From: JAWCQZ01 sp964486625
GTDB taxonomy: Archaea > Halobacteriota > Syntropharchaeia > JACQPP01
Direction of reading: 5' to 3'
DNA: 7,708 bases
NCBI GenBank assembly: GCA_964486625.1
Contig: CAZANW010000076.1
Span: 1 to 7,708 of the forward strand
Below are positions 1 through 5,175 of the stretch, piece after piece. Under the pieces are notes generated by a model. The model was not told the origin of the DNA. It saw only the letters and a list, made by a program, of their open reading frames with translations, and did no database searches. Each line of letters begins with the position of its first letter. Within the stretch, counting starts at the first letter, position 1. A program made the position numbers and the translations under genes.

Positions 1-2192
1 GTGTTCTGCGTGGTGCGGTTGACGAACTCGGTGACGGCCCAGAGGTTGGGGCCGAGTTTGTCGACGGCCGCGGTGTCGGTGGTGTTCGAGCTGCTCAGGG
101 TGACGAAGGCGTCGGAGGGGCTGGGACATACCTCGACGTGCCACCGGGCGGTCAGGATGGAGCCGACGAGGACCTTCACTCCCGGCCAGTCCTTCCGGAA
201 CGTGGTGTTGTTGAGACCGACGCTGGAGCCGGAGAGATTCAGGTCCACCCCGCTGATGCTGGTGATGGTGGAGTTGTTGATGGTGATGTTGGCGGAGTTG
301 AAGACTCCGGTGCCGTTGCTCGCGGCGCCAGTGCTTTGGATGGTGTTCGAGTCGAAGAAGTTCGAACTGCTCGAATCGATGAACAGACCGTCGGAGGTCC
401 CAGCGATGGTGTTGTTGATGAAGACATTGTTAGCGCCCGCGCCCCACAGATAGAGACCGTAGTTGGAGCCGGCCACCGCGGAACCGCGAAGTGTGTTGTT
501 CTTGAAGGTGGTGCCGGACGCGACGGAATACAGCCGGACGCCGTCGAAAACATTGCTGGTGAAGTTGTTGTTGGTGAAAACGCCGTTGCTATTCGCCAAA
601 TCCAGGGCGCGATTGCCGGTCGAGAGGACGGTGTTGTTGTCGTATGTTTCTCCGCGGCTTGGGGAAATGGCGAGACCCGCCGAGCGGATGCTGTTCGATT
701 GAAATACGTTTAGCGTATCGATGCCGCCGACGTATGTGGACCGGATGCCCTCCGTGCCCGTGTTTGTCTGAATCGTGTTGGATGTGAAGTTGTTGTTCTG
801 GCTGTTGGTAGTGCCAGCATTGGTCAAGCGAATGGACGTGGAATCTCCGGCAATGATATTTCCGGAGAAAGTGTTGTTCGAACTGCCCGATGCATAAACT
901 CCATATTGAACGTTCCAGAACAGCGTGTTGCCGGTGAAGGTGCTGTTGTTGCTGCGGTTGAGGGAGACTCCGTTCAGGGTCGTCGAGTTATTCACGAAGT
1001 TTCCGGCAACCGTCGAATTCGTCGCTGCGCCGAGGTCGATGCCGCTCCAGGAAGACCACGACACCGTGTTGTTCGCCACCGTCGTGTTGTTCGTGTTGTA
1101 GAGGGCGATGCCGTTGCGGCCGTTGCCGGAGAGGGTGTTGAAGGAGAGATTGTTGCCGTTGGAGCCCTCGTCCACGGAGGTCCCGTTGTAGGTATTGTTG
1201 CGCAACGTGTTTTGCTCGATGCGGTTGTTGGACGAGCCGAGCGTGAGCCGGATTCCTTCCCCGGTGACCCAACTGCTGTTGCTGCCGCTGATGCGGTTGT
1301 TGCTGGAGCCCAGAGCGCCGCCGAGGAAGAAGCCATAGGAGACGCCGTTGGAGCCGCCGCGCTTGCCTGTGGCGTTGATTCCCGTGAAGGTGTGGTTGTT
1401 GCTGTTGCTGAGGAAAATTCCATATGTTGCGAAAAAGTCCCCGGTCGCGGTCCCGTTCGCGGTGACGTTGGTGAATGTACTGTTGTTGGAGGCGCTGATG
1501 TAGATGCCATAGGCTTGGTCCCCCGTACTCGTCCCGTTGGCGATGACGTTCGTGAGGGTGTTGTCGTGGCTGTTGGTATCGAGAAGGACGCCGATGCCGA
1601 TGGAGGCCCGGCTCGTGGCGTTGACGTCGGTGAGACTGCTGTTGTTGACGGTGAGGAGGTTGATGCCATAGCTGCTGGAGACCGCCGTAACGTTGGAGAT
1701 TTTCAGGCCTCTCACGTTCGTGGCCTTGATGCCCGCTTTTTGGGCGGTGGTGGCATTCTGGACCTTCAGCCACGAGATGTTGGCCCCGTTCCCCTGGTTG
1801 GAGGCCACCGAAAGGGCATCATTGCCGTTGGCCGAATCCACGATGACATCATAGGTTGTGTTGTTCCCGATGAGGGTGAGACTGGTTTTGTTAATGACGG
1901 GGTTCTCCGAGTAGTTCCCGCCGCACACCACGATGGCGTCCCCGGGGCTGCTCAGGAAGATGGCCGAAGAGATGTTGGCGTAAGTCGCGTTGGTGGTGTG
2001 AATCCCGCCCGCCGGGTCGGACTGCCCCTGCCAGCAGTCGGGGGCGCCAACGGGCTTGACGACGTTCACCGGCACCGCGCCGTTGATGGCGGTCCCGTTG
2101 GGGAACTTCAGGTGGCTCGCCTCAGCGCCCCCCCCCAGGATGAGGAGGGCGGCGAGGACCAGGGCCAGCCAAACCCCTTTCCCCCCGTTCAC
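1..2192 (-). CDS. Secreted parallel beta-helix (NosD/pectate-lyase-like repeat) surface protein, 3' end outside window
   Basis: The minus-strand frame is open from a GTG at 2192 to the window edge (730 complete codons, no stop, checked codon by codon). The N-terminus is a signal peptide: a short basic segment, hydrophobic core WLALVLAALLILGGG, then an AEAS cleavage region near residues 33-36. After a linker (residues about 37-75) the chain becomes imperfect 20-25-residue repeats rich in Asn/Ser/Thr/Gly, such as YGIYISASNNSTFTNVTA and YGIFLSNSNNHTFTGINA. This is the pattern of right-handed parallel beta-helices with Asn ladders. At about residues 665-730 the repeats give way to a segment ending LWAVTEFVNRTTQN, probably the start of an Ig-like or carboxypeptidase-regulatory-like domain. 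I counted 48 N-x-S/T sequons by hand, consistent with a heavily N-glycosylated archaeal surface protein. An in-frame ATG at 2273 would add 27 residues ahead of the signal peptide; the GTG is preferred because a TATA-like box lies 25-26 bases upstream. An adhesin, surface-layer-associated or polysaccharide-binding role is inferred; no catalytic residues were identified. Confidence 0.88.
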   Translation of the reverse strand, partial: MNGGKGVWLALVLAALLILGGGAEASHLKFPNGTAINGAVPVNVVKPVGAPDCWQGQSDPAGGIHTTNATYANISSAIFLSSPGDAIVVCGGNYSENPVINKTSLTLIGNNTTYDVIVDSANGNDALSVASNQGNGANISWLKVQNATTAQKAGIKATNVRGLKISNVTAVSSSYGINLLTVNNSSLTDVNATSRASIGIGVLLDTNSHDNTLTNVIANGTSTGDQAYGIYISASNNSTFTNVTANGTATGDFFATYGIFLSNSNNHTFTGINATGKRGGSNGVSYGFFLGGALGSSNNRISGSNSSWVTGEGIRLTLGSSNNRIEQNTLRNNTYNGTSVDEGSNGNNLSFNTLSGNGRNGIALYNTNNTTVANNTVSWSSWSGIDLGAATNSTVAGNFVNNSTTLNGVSLNRSNNSTFTGNTLFWNVQYGVYASGSSNNTFSGNIIAGDSTSIRLTNAGTTNSQNNNFTSNTIQTNTGTEGIRSTYVGGIDTLNVFQSNSIRSAGLAISPSRGETYDNNTVLSTGNRALDLANSNGVFTNNNFTSNVFDGVRLYSVASGTTFKNNTLRGSAVAGSNYGLYLWGAGANNVFINNTIAGTSDGLFIDSSSSNFFDSNTIQSTGAASNGTGVFNSANITINNSTITSISGVDLNLSGSSVGLNNTTFRKDWPGVKVLVGSILTARWHVEVCPSPSDAFVTLSSSNTTDTAAVDKLGPNLWAVTEFVNRTTQN
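2077..2128 (-). repeat. Direct repeat, copy 1: signal-peptide end of the beta-helix gene
   Basis: These 52 bases match 2834-2885 with three mismatches by eye. They encode, on the minus strand, the signal-peptide cleavage region and the following mature residues (AEASHLKFPNGTAING). More diverged similarity continues rightward through the start codon and promoter to about 2265, matching about 2886-3066 once an insertion in the second copy is allowed for. Both copies have the same orientation, and the toxin-antitoxin genes lie between them. Confidence 0.85.
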
Positions 2193-2213
2193 GGGTTGGA
2201 ATCTCGGTGGAGA

Positions 2214-2221
2214 GATAAAAA
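2214..2221 (-). promoter_or_regulatory. TATA-like box of the beta-helix gene
   Basis: On the minus strand this reads TTTTTATC, an AT island in GC-rich sequence. Its centre is 25-26 bases upstream of the GTG at 2192, the spacing from an archaeal TATA box to the transcription start. Transcription would begin at the start codon, giving a leaderless mRNA; no Shine-Dalgarno sequence lies between. It supports the GTG start over the ATG at 2273. The equivalent site in the decayed copy at 3020-3027 has lost the TAT core. Confidence 0.6.
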
Positions 2222-2295
2222 TCTGTCGGAAAACGCCCCCCCAGCGCCGGTTTTCCAGGCTTCCAATCCGCATTCGCCAATCGAACGGAAGAGCC

Positions 2296-2302
2296 TTTAT
2301 AG
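2296..2302 (+). promoter_or_regulatory. TATA box of the toxin-antitoxin operon
   Basis: TTTATAG sits in otherwise GC-rich sequence, with purine-rich GGAAGAG just upstream as a possible BRE. Its centre is about 27 bases before the antitoxin ATG at 2326, and no ribosome-binding motif intervenes, so the operon mRNA is probably leaderless. The box is about 80 bases from the oppositely directed box of the beta-helix gene. Antitoxin or toxin-antitoxin complex bound here could affect both promoters, but no operator repeat is obvious. Confidence 0.65.
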
Positions 2303-2325
2303 GCCTCTCCCATCATACACTCACC

Positions 2326-2541
2326 ATGGCCGAGCAGGTGGTGGTGCGCAAGGCCGCGCTGGGAGCCCTCCTCGACGATATGGAGAACCTCGTCGACGAC
2401 ATGGAGGTCCTTCTGGATTCGTCCACCCGCCGGGTCCTCGACCGGCGACTCCGGGACGTGAAGCGGCGCCGGGTCCGGTGGCTCACCGTGGACGACTACC
2501 GGGCGCTCATGCGCAAGAAGGGCGTCCATGCCCGGCTATGA
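2326..2541 (+). CDS. Probable antitoxin of a RelBE/ParDE-like pair
   Basis: A 71-residue, highly charged protein begins at ATG 2326, placed by the TATA box 27 bases upstream. Longer in-frame readings further upstream run antisense through the beta-helix gene and are not credible. Residues 10-30 form an acidic amphipathic helix (LLDDMENLVDDMEVLL). Residues 35-50 are strongly basic (RRVLDRRLRDVKRRRVR), and the tail WLTVDDYRALMRKKG is predicted helical. Small size, position directly upstream of a RelE-like toxin and a 14-base overlap with it (ATG at 2528 inside this frame) support translational coupling and the antitoxin role. I see no clear ribbon-helix-helix or AbrB signature, so the DNA-binding class is open; the basic stretch could bind DNA or be the toxin-neutralising part. 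The call depends mainly on the partner gene. Confidence 0.72.
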   Translation: MAEQVVVRKAALGALLDDMENLVDDMEVLLDSSTRRVLDRRLRDVKRRRVRWLTVDDYRALMRKKGVHARL

Positions 2542-2818
2542 TGTGCGGTTCCACCCCGACTTCTCCAGGGACCTCCGCCGGCTGAGCCGCCGCGAAGCGG
2601 TGGCCGTGGACTCCCGGCTCGTGGAAATCCAGGAGGAGCCCGAGCGGTTCAAACGGCTCCACGGATACCTCCGTTGCTTCACGGCGCGGGTCGGCGGGTT
2701 CCGAATCATCTACTATCTGGAGGGGCGCACCGTTTGGGTGCTCATGGTAGGGAGGCGGGGGCAGGTGTACCGGGAGTTCGTGAAGAGGCTCTACGGCCTT
2801 CGGGGGATGCTTCGATAG
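2528..2818 (+). CDS. RelE/ParE-superfamily toxin, probable mRNA interferase
   Basis: A 96-residue basic protein, the usual length for RelE-like toxins (about 85-100). It opens with a first strand and helix of RelE type (YDVRFHPDFSRDLRRLS, residues 4-20). A helical section follows (RREAVAVDSRLVEIQEEPERF). The antiparallel sheet carries the diagnostic VGGFRIIYYLEGRTVWVLMV (residues 55-74), and the end is GRRGQVYREFVKRL. In RelE-type toxins conserved basic residues near the last strand and C-terminus contact mRNA in the ribosomal A site; R54, R59, R76, R77 and R82 are candidates here. The gene overlaps the antitoxin by 14 bases. It probably slows translation when the antitoxin is degraded and may stabilise this chromosomal segment. 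RelE and ParE (gyrase poison) share the fold, so the target cannot be fixed from sequence. The frame is complete, with no sign of inactivation. Confidence 0.85.
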   Translation: MPGYDVRFHPDFSRDLRRLSRREAVAVDSRLVEIQEEPERFKRLHGYLRCFTARVGGFRIIYYLEGRTVWVLMVGRRGQVYREFVKRLYGLRGMLR

Positions 2819-2833
2819 AACCTGACCGCGTCC

Positions 2834-3066
2834 GCCCCGTTGATGGCCGTCCCGTTCGGGAACTTCAGGTGGCTCGCCTCAGCGCTCCCCTCCCCCAGGG
2901 TGAGTAGGAGGACTAGGACGATTGCGGATTTGGAGATTTTGAGATTGCGAGATTGGGCCAATCTCCCAATCGTTCCGTGCTCCCTTCCCTCCGTTCACGG
3001 GCGGGAATCTCGCTCGGGGAAGAAAAACCTGTCGAGAACGCCCCCCCCCCGCGCCGATTTTGAGGC
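2834..3066 (-). pseudogene. Decayed 5' fragment of a second beta-helix-type secreted protein gene
   Basis: On the minus strand this segment has, in order, relics of each 5' element of the gene at 2192: the G-tract region, a degraded TATA site (TTTTTCTT at 3020-3027), a GTGAACGG start context with GTG at 2998, a hydrophobic signal-peptide core (IVLVLLLTLGEG) and the mature start AEASHLKFPNGTAING. About 55-60 bases of AT-rich, palindrome-containing sequence lie between start codon and hydrophobic core, and the two are now in different frames. From GTG 2998 the frame ends at a TGA in the GCGCTGAGGCG context (near 2878-2886). The signal-peptide frame has only a TTG as possible start and, after INGA, loses all similarity and stops at 2791-2793, inside the antisense of the toxin gene. 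The beta-helix body is absent. The segment is therefore a dead gene head, left by duplication followed by deletion or by insertion of the neighbouring module. Apart from this remnant nothing is seen in 2819-3111. Confidence 0.75.
2926..2976. repeat. AT-rich GAGATT repeat with a 17-base palindrome, inserted in the decayed gene head
   Basis: A low-GC patch in GC-rich DNA is built from GAGATT/GATTTT units and includes GAGATTGG-G-CCAATCTC at 2949-2965, a perfect 8-base inverted repeat around one central G. It lies where the intact gene copy has a continuous signal-peptide reading frame, so it is an insertion or expansion relative to that copy. It could be a small dispersed repeat or slippage product; no mobile-element ends were recognised. 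Confidence 0.6.
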
Positions 3067-3111
3067 CGGCGTGTCGCGGAGCGAGGCGCCGGTTTTGCGA
3101 ACTCCCTCCAT

Positions 3112-3684
3112 CTACCCCGGGAACTGCTCCACATAGGCCTTCGCCCGCTCAATCTCCTCCTCCGGCGCAAGGGCCAGGAGGCTCTCCATCGGGACCCCCG
3201 CCCGCACCTTCGCGCCCAGGCTCCGGAGCCACGCCACCTCCTCGGCCGCCTTCGCCTTCTCCTCGGGGGTCGGCGGCGCCCACCCGGCCCGGGCCGCGAC
3301 CCGGTGGAGGATGTCGCGGAGCGACGCGTCCTCGGGGGACTCGCCGATGTCCGTGAGAACCTCGGAGGCCTCGGGGTTCCGGAGGAGCCGCGCCCGGAGC
3401 CGCTCGACCGAGGCGAGCATCTTGAGGGCGATGTAGCGGTCGGTGCCCCGCAGAGGCACGTAGCCCGCCATCCGAATCGCGGCCCCCTCGTCCCGGGGGA
3501 GGGCGAAGAGGCTTGTCCAGGATTGGCCCTGGGGGAGCGGGAGTTTCAGGACGCGGCCCATCTTGACGAGGTTCCGAAGGTGCGCATGCAGGGTTTTCTC
3601 TGCCATGTGGCCTTTCGTCGCCTCCACCAACTCCCGGGTTGTCTTGGGGCCGGATTCGAGGAGTTTCAGGAGGTCCATGGCCAT
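3112..3684 (-). CDS. Winged helix-turn-helix DNA-binding protein of unknown target
   Basis: A 190-residue protein is read from ATG 3684; ATG 3678, two codons later, is equally plausible. The frame stays open upstream to 3948, but that extension is low-complexity Arg/Ala sequence from the intergenic hairpin region and lacks a promoter at the right distance. Residues 1-64 fit a winged helix: helix 1 LLKLLESG, helix 2 TTRELVEATKG, recognition helix AEKTLHAHLRNLVKMG (about 28-43) and a wing with strands around RVLKLPLPQ and SLFALP. Residues about 83-190 are mostly helical and charged, with a Pro-rich break (WAPPTPEEKAKAAEEVAWLRSLG) and a tail ending EEIERAKAYVEQFPG. I do not recognise this half; it may dimerise or bind a partner. 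The gene is divergent from the first 7TM-DUF835 gene, so regulation of that gene or itself through the shared hairpin-rich region is a natural guess, unproven. It could instead be a general chromatin-type or repressor protein. Confidence 0.78.
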   Translation of the reverse strand: MAMDLLKLLESGPKTTRELVEATKGHMAEKTLHAHLRNLVKMGRVLKLPLPQGQSWTSLFALPRDEGAAIRMAGYVPLRGTDRYIALKMLASVERLRARLLRNPEASEVLTDIGESPEDASLRDILHRVAARAGWAPPTPEEKAKAAEEVAWLRSLGAKVRAGVPMESLLALAPEEEIERAKAYVEQFPG

Positions 3685-3697
3685 ACTGCGGTGCTCG

Positions 3698-3706
3698 CTA
3701 TCAAAA
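3698..3706 (-). promoter_or_regulatory. TATA-like box of the winged-helix gene
   Basis: On the minus strand this reads TTTTGATAG, the only AT-rich patch just upstream of the short start. Its centre is about 18 bases from ATG 3684 and 24 from ATG 3678. The latter fits leaderless transcription better and slightly favours a protein beginning MDLLKLLE. The match to the archaeal consensus is moderate. Confidence 0.42.
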
Positions 3707-3725
3707 GCGCCTCGCAAGCGCAAGG

Positions 3726-3878
3726 GCCGCAGCGCTACGGCGGCCCCCCGCGCCATTTTTGGCGCGAGCTTCGAGCGAAGCGAGAAGCGAGCTACGGCGC
3801 TGGGCCGAGCGAGCGCAGCGAGCGAGGCCGGGGCCTTGCGACTTCGTCGCAAACACACGCCTCCTGCGGATGCGTGTG
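3726..3878. repeat. Cluster of short perfect hairpins and GCGAG repeats between divergent genes
   Basis: Five inverted repeats lie in about 150 bases. They are a 16-base near-palindrome GCCGCAGCGCTACGGC (3726-3741); CGCGCCA-TTTTT-GGCGCG (3749-3766), which can form a 7-pair stem with a 4-base loop; GCTTCG-AG-CGAAGC (3768-3781); TTGCGAC-TTC-GTCGCAA (3836-3852), a 7-pair stem with a 3-base loop; and CACACGC...GCGTGTG (3854-3878), a 7-pair stem with an 11-base loop. Between them GAGCGA/AAGCGAG units repeat, including CGAGCGAGCGCAGCGAGCGA at 3806-3825. The stretch lies between the promoter of the winged-helix gene and that of the 7TM-DUF835 gene. It may be a REP-like element, a regulator-binding array or a structured RNA; the sequence alone does not decide. 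No convincing gene is seen in 3685-3969. Confidence 0.6.
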
Positions 3879-3934
3879 CCGCCGAGCGCGCGGCCCGTCG
3901 AGCAGCCCCATGAAAGGTCGAGTGGCCGACGCCC

Positions 3935-3942
3935 CTAATATC
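3935..3942 (+). promoter_or_regulatory. Candidate TATA-like box of the first 7TM-DUF835 gene
   Basis: CTAATATC is the best AT-rich candidate upstream of ATG 3970. Its centre is about 31 bases away, placing transcription start around 3965 and giving a leader of about five bases. The bases before the ATG are a run of C, so no Shine-Dalgarno pairing is possible. Confidence 0.42.
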
Positions 3943-3969
3943 CCCCAAGTGTAGTTAAGGGACCCCCCC

Positions 3970-5172
3970 ATGCCCCTCACCTCCGACTCCTATCCCACCC
4001 TCGCCGCCCTCCTCGTCAACGGGGCCCTCGGCCTCTACGTGTTCCGCAAGGGCCCCCGCAGCCCCGCCAACCAAGCCTTCGCCCTCCTCATGGGGGCGCT
4101 GGTCGGCTCGGGGGTCGCCACCCTCTTCCAGAAGAACGCCCCGTCGCTCGACGCCGCAGACTTCCTGCTCGGGTTCGAGGTTTTCTTCCTCGCCGCCGCG
4201 GCAGCCCCCATCGTCCACTTCGCCGCGGTCTTCCCCCAGAACCGCCCCCCGCCCCTCCGGAACCTGCTCCTCCTCTATGCGGCGGTGCTGCTCCCGGCGG
4301 CCGTGGTTCTCCTTTTCGCCGGGAACCCCTTCCATATCGTCCCCTCTCCCTCTTCCCCCTCCGGCTACTCCGTCCGGATTTCTGGAATCTGGGCGCCCGG
4401 TGCCGCCCTCGGGGCGGAACTGGCGTTCCTGATGGCCTACGCGACGCTCCGCGTATTCCGCACCTACCGGACGGGGGGGGAAGCCGAGCGGGGCCAAATC
4501 CGCTGGATTGGGGCGGGCCTGGCCGTGGCCGCCGCGGGGGCGCCCCTCTTCTCGGTCATCCTGCCCCAGTGGGCCTCCATCGACGCCCAGGGGGCGGGCT
4601 CGGTCGTAGCGATGGTTCCGGCCCTCTTCGCCGCCGTCGCCATCGTGCGCCACCGGTTCCTCGCCATCGAGCCCGTGTCCGAACCCACCCCCCCGGCCCC
4701 GGAGCCGCCCCGCGAGGAGCCGCCCCCGCCGGAGCCCGGGGCGCTCTACCTGGGTCCCCCCGGCAGCGCCCAGGAGGCGTTCGTCCGCCTGGTCGGCCGG
4801 GGCGCCCACGGCATCTGCTTCAGCCGGACCCACCCCAACCTCCTCCGGCGCGAACTGGGGCTGGAGAAGACCCCGATGGTCTGGCTGAGCGCCAGCGCGG
4901 AGGCGGACGTCATGGCCCTGGAGCGGCCCGACGAGATTCGGCGGACCCTCCGCAACTTCATCTCAAGGAGCCCGGGCGCGGCGGTCCTGCTCGACGGCGT
5001 CGAATACCTCGTCCTCCGCTTCGGGGTGGACGAGGCCGCCCGCCTCGTCAACGACCTCTCCGACCTGGCGGCGGTGAAGGGGGCCGTCCTCCTCCTGCCG
5101 GTGGACCCGAAAGGGCTCGGGGAGAGGGAGATGGCGCTGCTGGGGAGACACGCAAGGAAACTGGGAGATTGA
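3970..5172 (+). CDS. Seven-helix membrane protein with C-terminal DUF835 domain (first paralog)
   Basis: A 400-residue protein. Residues 1-230 hold about seven hydrophobic helices (roughly 9-26, 36-54, 66-86, 98-117, 141-162, 178-198, 210-227). The loop pattern, SPANQAFALLMGALVGSG then HFAAVFPQ, and later RTYRTGGEAERGQIRWI before helix 6, recalls the 7TM sensor region at the N-terminus of many histidine kinases. A Pro/Glu-rich linker (236-257) leads to a cytoplasmic domain (258-400) with DUF835 features: GICFSRTHPN, ELGLEKTPMVWLS, AAVLLDGVEYLVLRFG (337-352), a DLSDLAAVKGAVLLLPVDP block and GLGEREMALLGRHARKL at the end. DUF835 has no established activity. There is no kinase, HAMP or PAS domain, so any signal must pass through DUF835 itself. 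Helix count and domain order match the gene at 6440, with strong similarity throughout. The stop lies 3 bases from the stop of the convergent secreted-protein gene. Membrane sensing is inferred from architecture. Confidence 0.88.
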   Translation: MPLTSDSYPTLAALLVNGALGLYVFRKGPRSPANQAFALLMGALVGSGVATLFQKNAPSLDAADFLLGFEVFFLAAAAAPIVHFAAVFPQNRPPPLRNLLLLYAAVLLPAAVVLLFAGNPFHIVPSPSSPSGYSVRISGIWAPGAALGAELAFLMAYATLRVFRTYRTGGEAERGQIRWIGAGLAVAAAGAPLFSVILPQWASIDAQGAGSVVAMVPALFAAVAIVRHRFLAIEPVSEPTPPAPEPPREEPPPPEPGALYLGPPGSAQEAFVRLVGRGAHGICFSRTHPNLLRRELGLEKTPMVWLSASAEADVMALERPDEIRRTLRNFISRSPGAAVLLDGVEYLVLRFGVDEAARLVNDLSDLAAVKGAVLLLPVDPKGLGEREMALLGRHARKLGD

Positions 5173-5175
5173 GGG

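Noticed and set aside
988..1773. Minus-strand Gln/His/Arg-rich open frame
   Set aside because: An out-of-frame reading of the same Asn-codon repeats (AAC read as CAA). The frame from 2192 carries the signal peptide, repeats and sequons and stays open to the window edge.
1081..1980. GTTGTTGTT-type trinucleotide runs as a possible microsatellite or CRISPR-like array
   Set aside because: The runs are codon-level consequences of Asn-rich beta-helix turns. Spacing is irregular, there are no constant repeat units or unique spacers, and the reading frame is preserved throughout.
2192..2273. ATG at 2273 as the start of the beta-helix protein
   Set aside because: It is in frame and open, but would place 27 residues with no export character before the signal peptide and would start upstream of the TATA-like box. 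The GTGAACGG start context is also retained in the decayed copy, while the ATG is not.
906..2585. Long plus-strand open frame of 559 codons
   Set aside because: It is the exact antisense of the beta-helix codon frame. The GTT/GGT triplets on this strand are Asn/Thr codons of the minus-strand gene. The product is a low-complexity Val/Gly/Asp chain with no fold pattern and then runs through the antitoxin gene in the wrong frame.
3685..3948. N-terminal extension of the winged-helix protein up to an ATG at 3948
   Set aside because: The extra 88 residues are Arg/Ala/Ser-rich translation of the hairpin region with no domain pattern. The winged helix begins cleanly at MAMDLL, and a TATA-like box lies just upstream of that start.
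3955..4833. Minus-strand 292-codon Gly/Glu/Arg-rich frame
   Set aside because: Antisense shadow of the first 7TM-DUF835 gene; similar shadows lie antisense to the second one. None has a promoter or recognisable fold.
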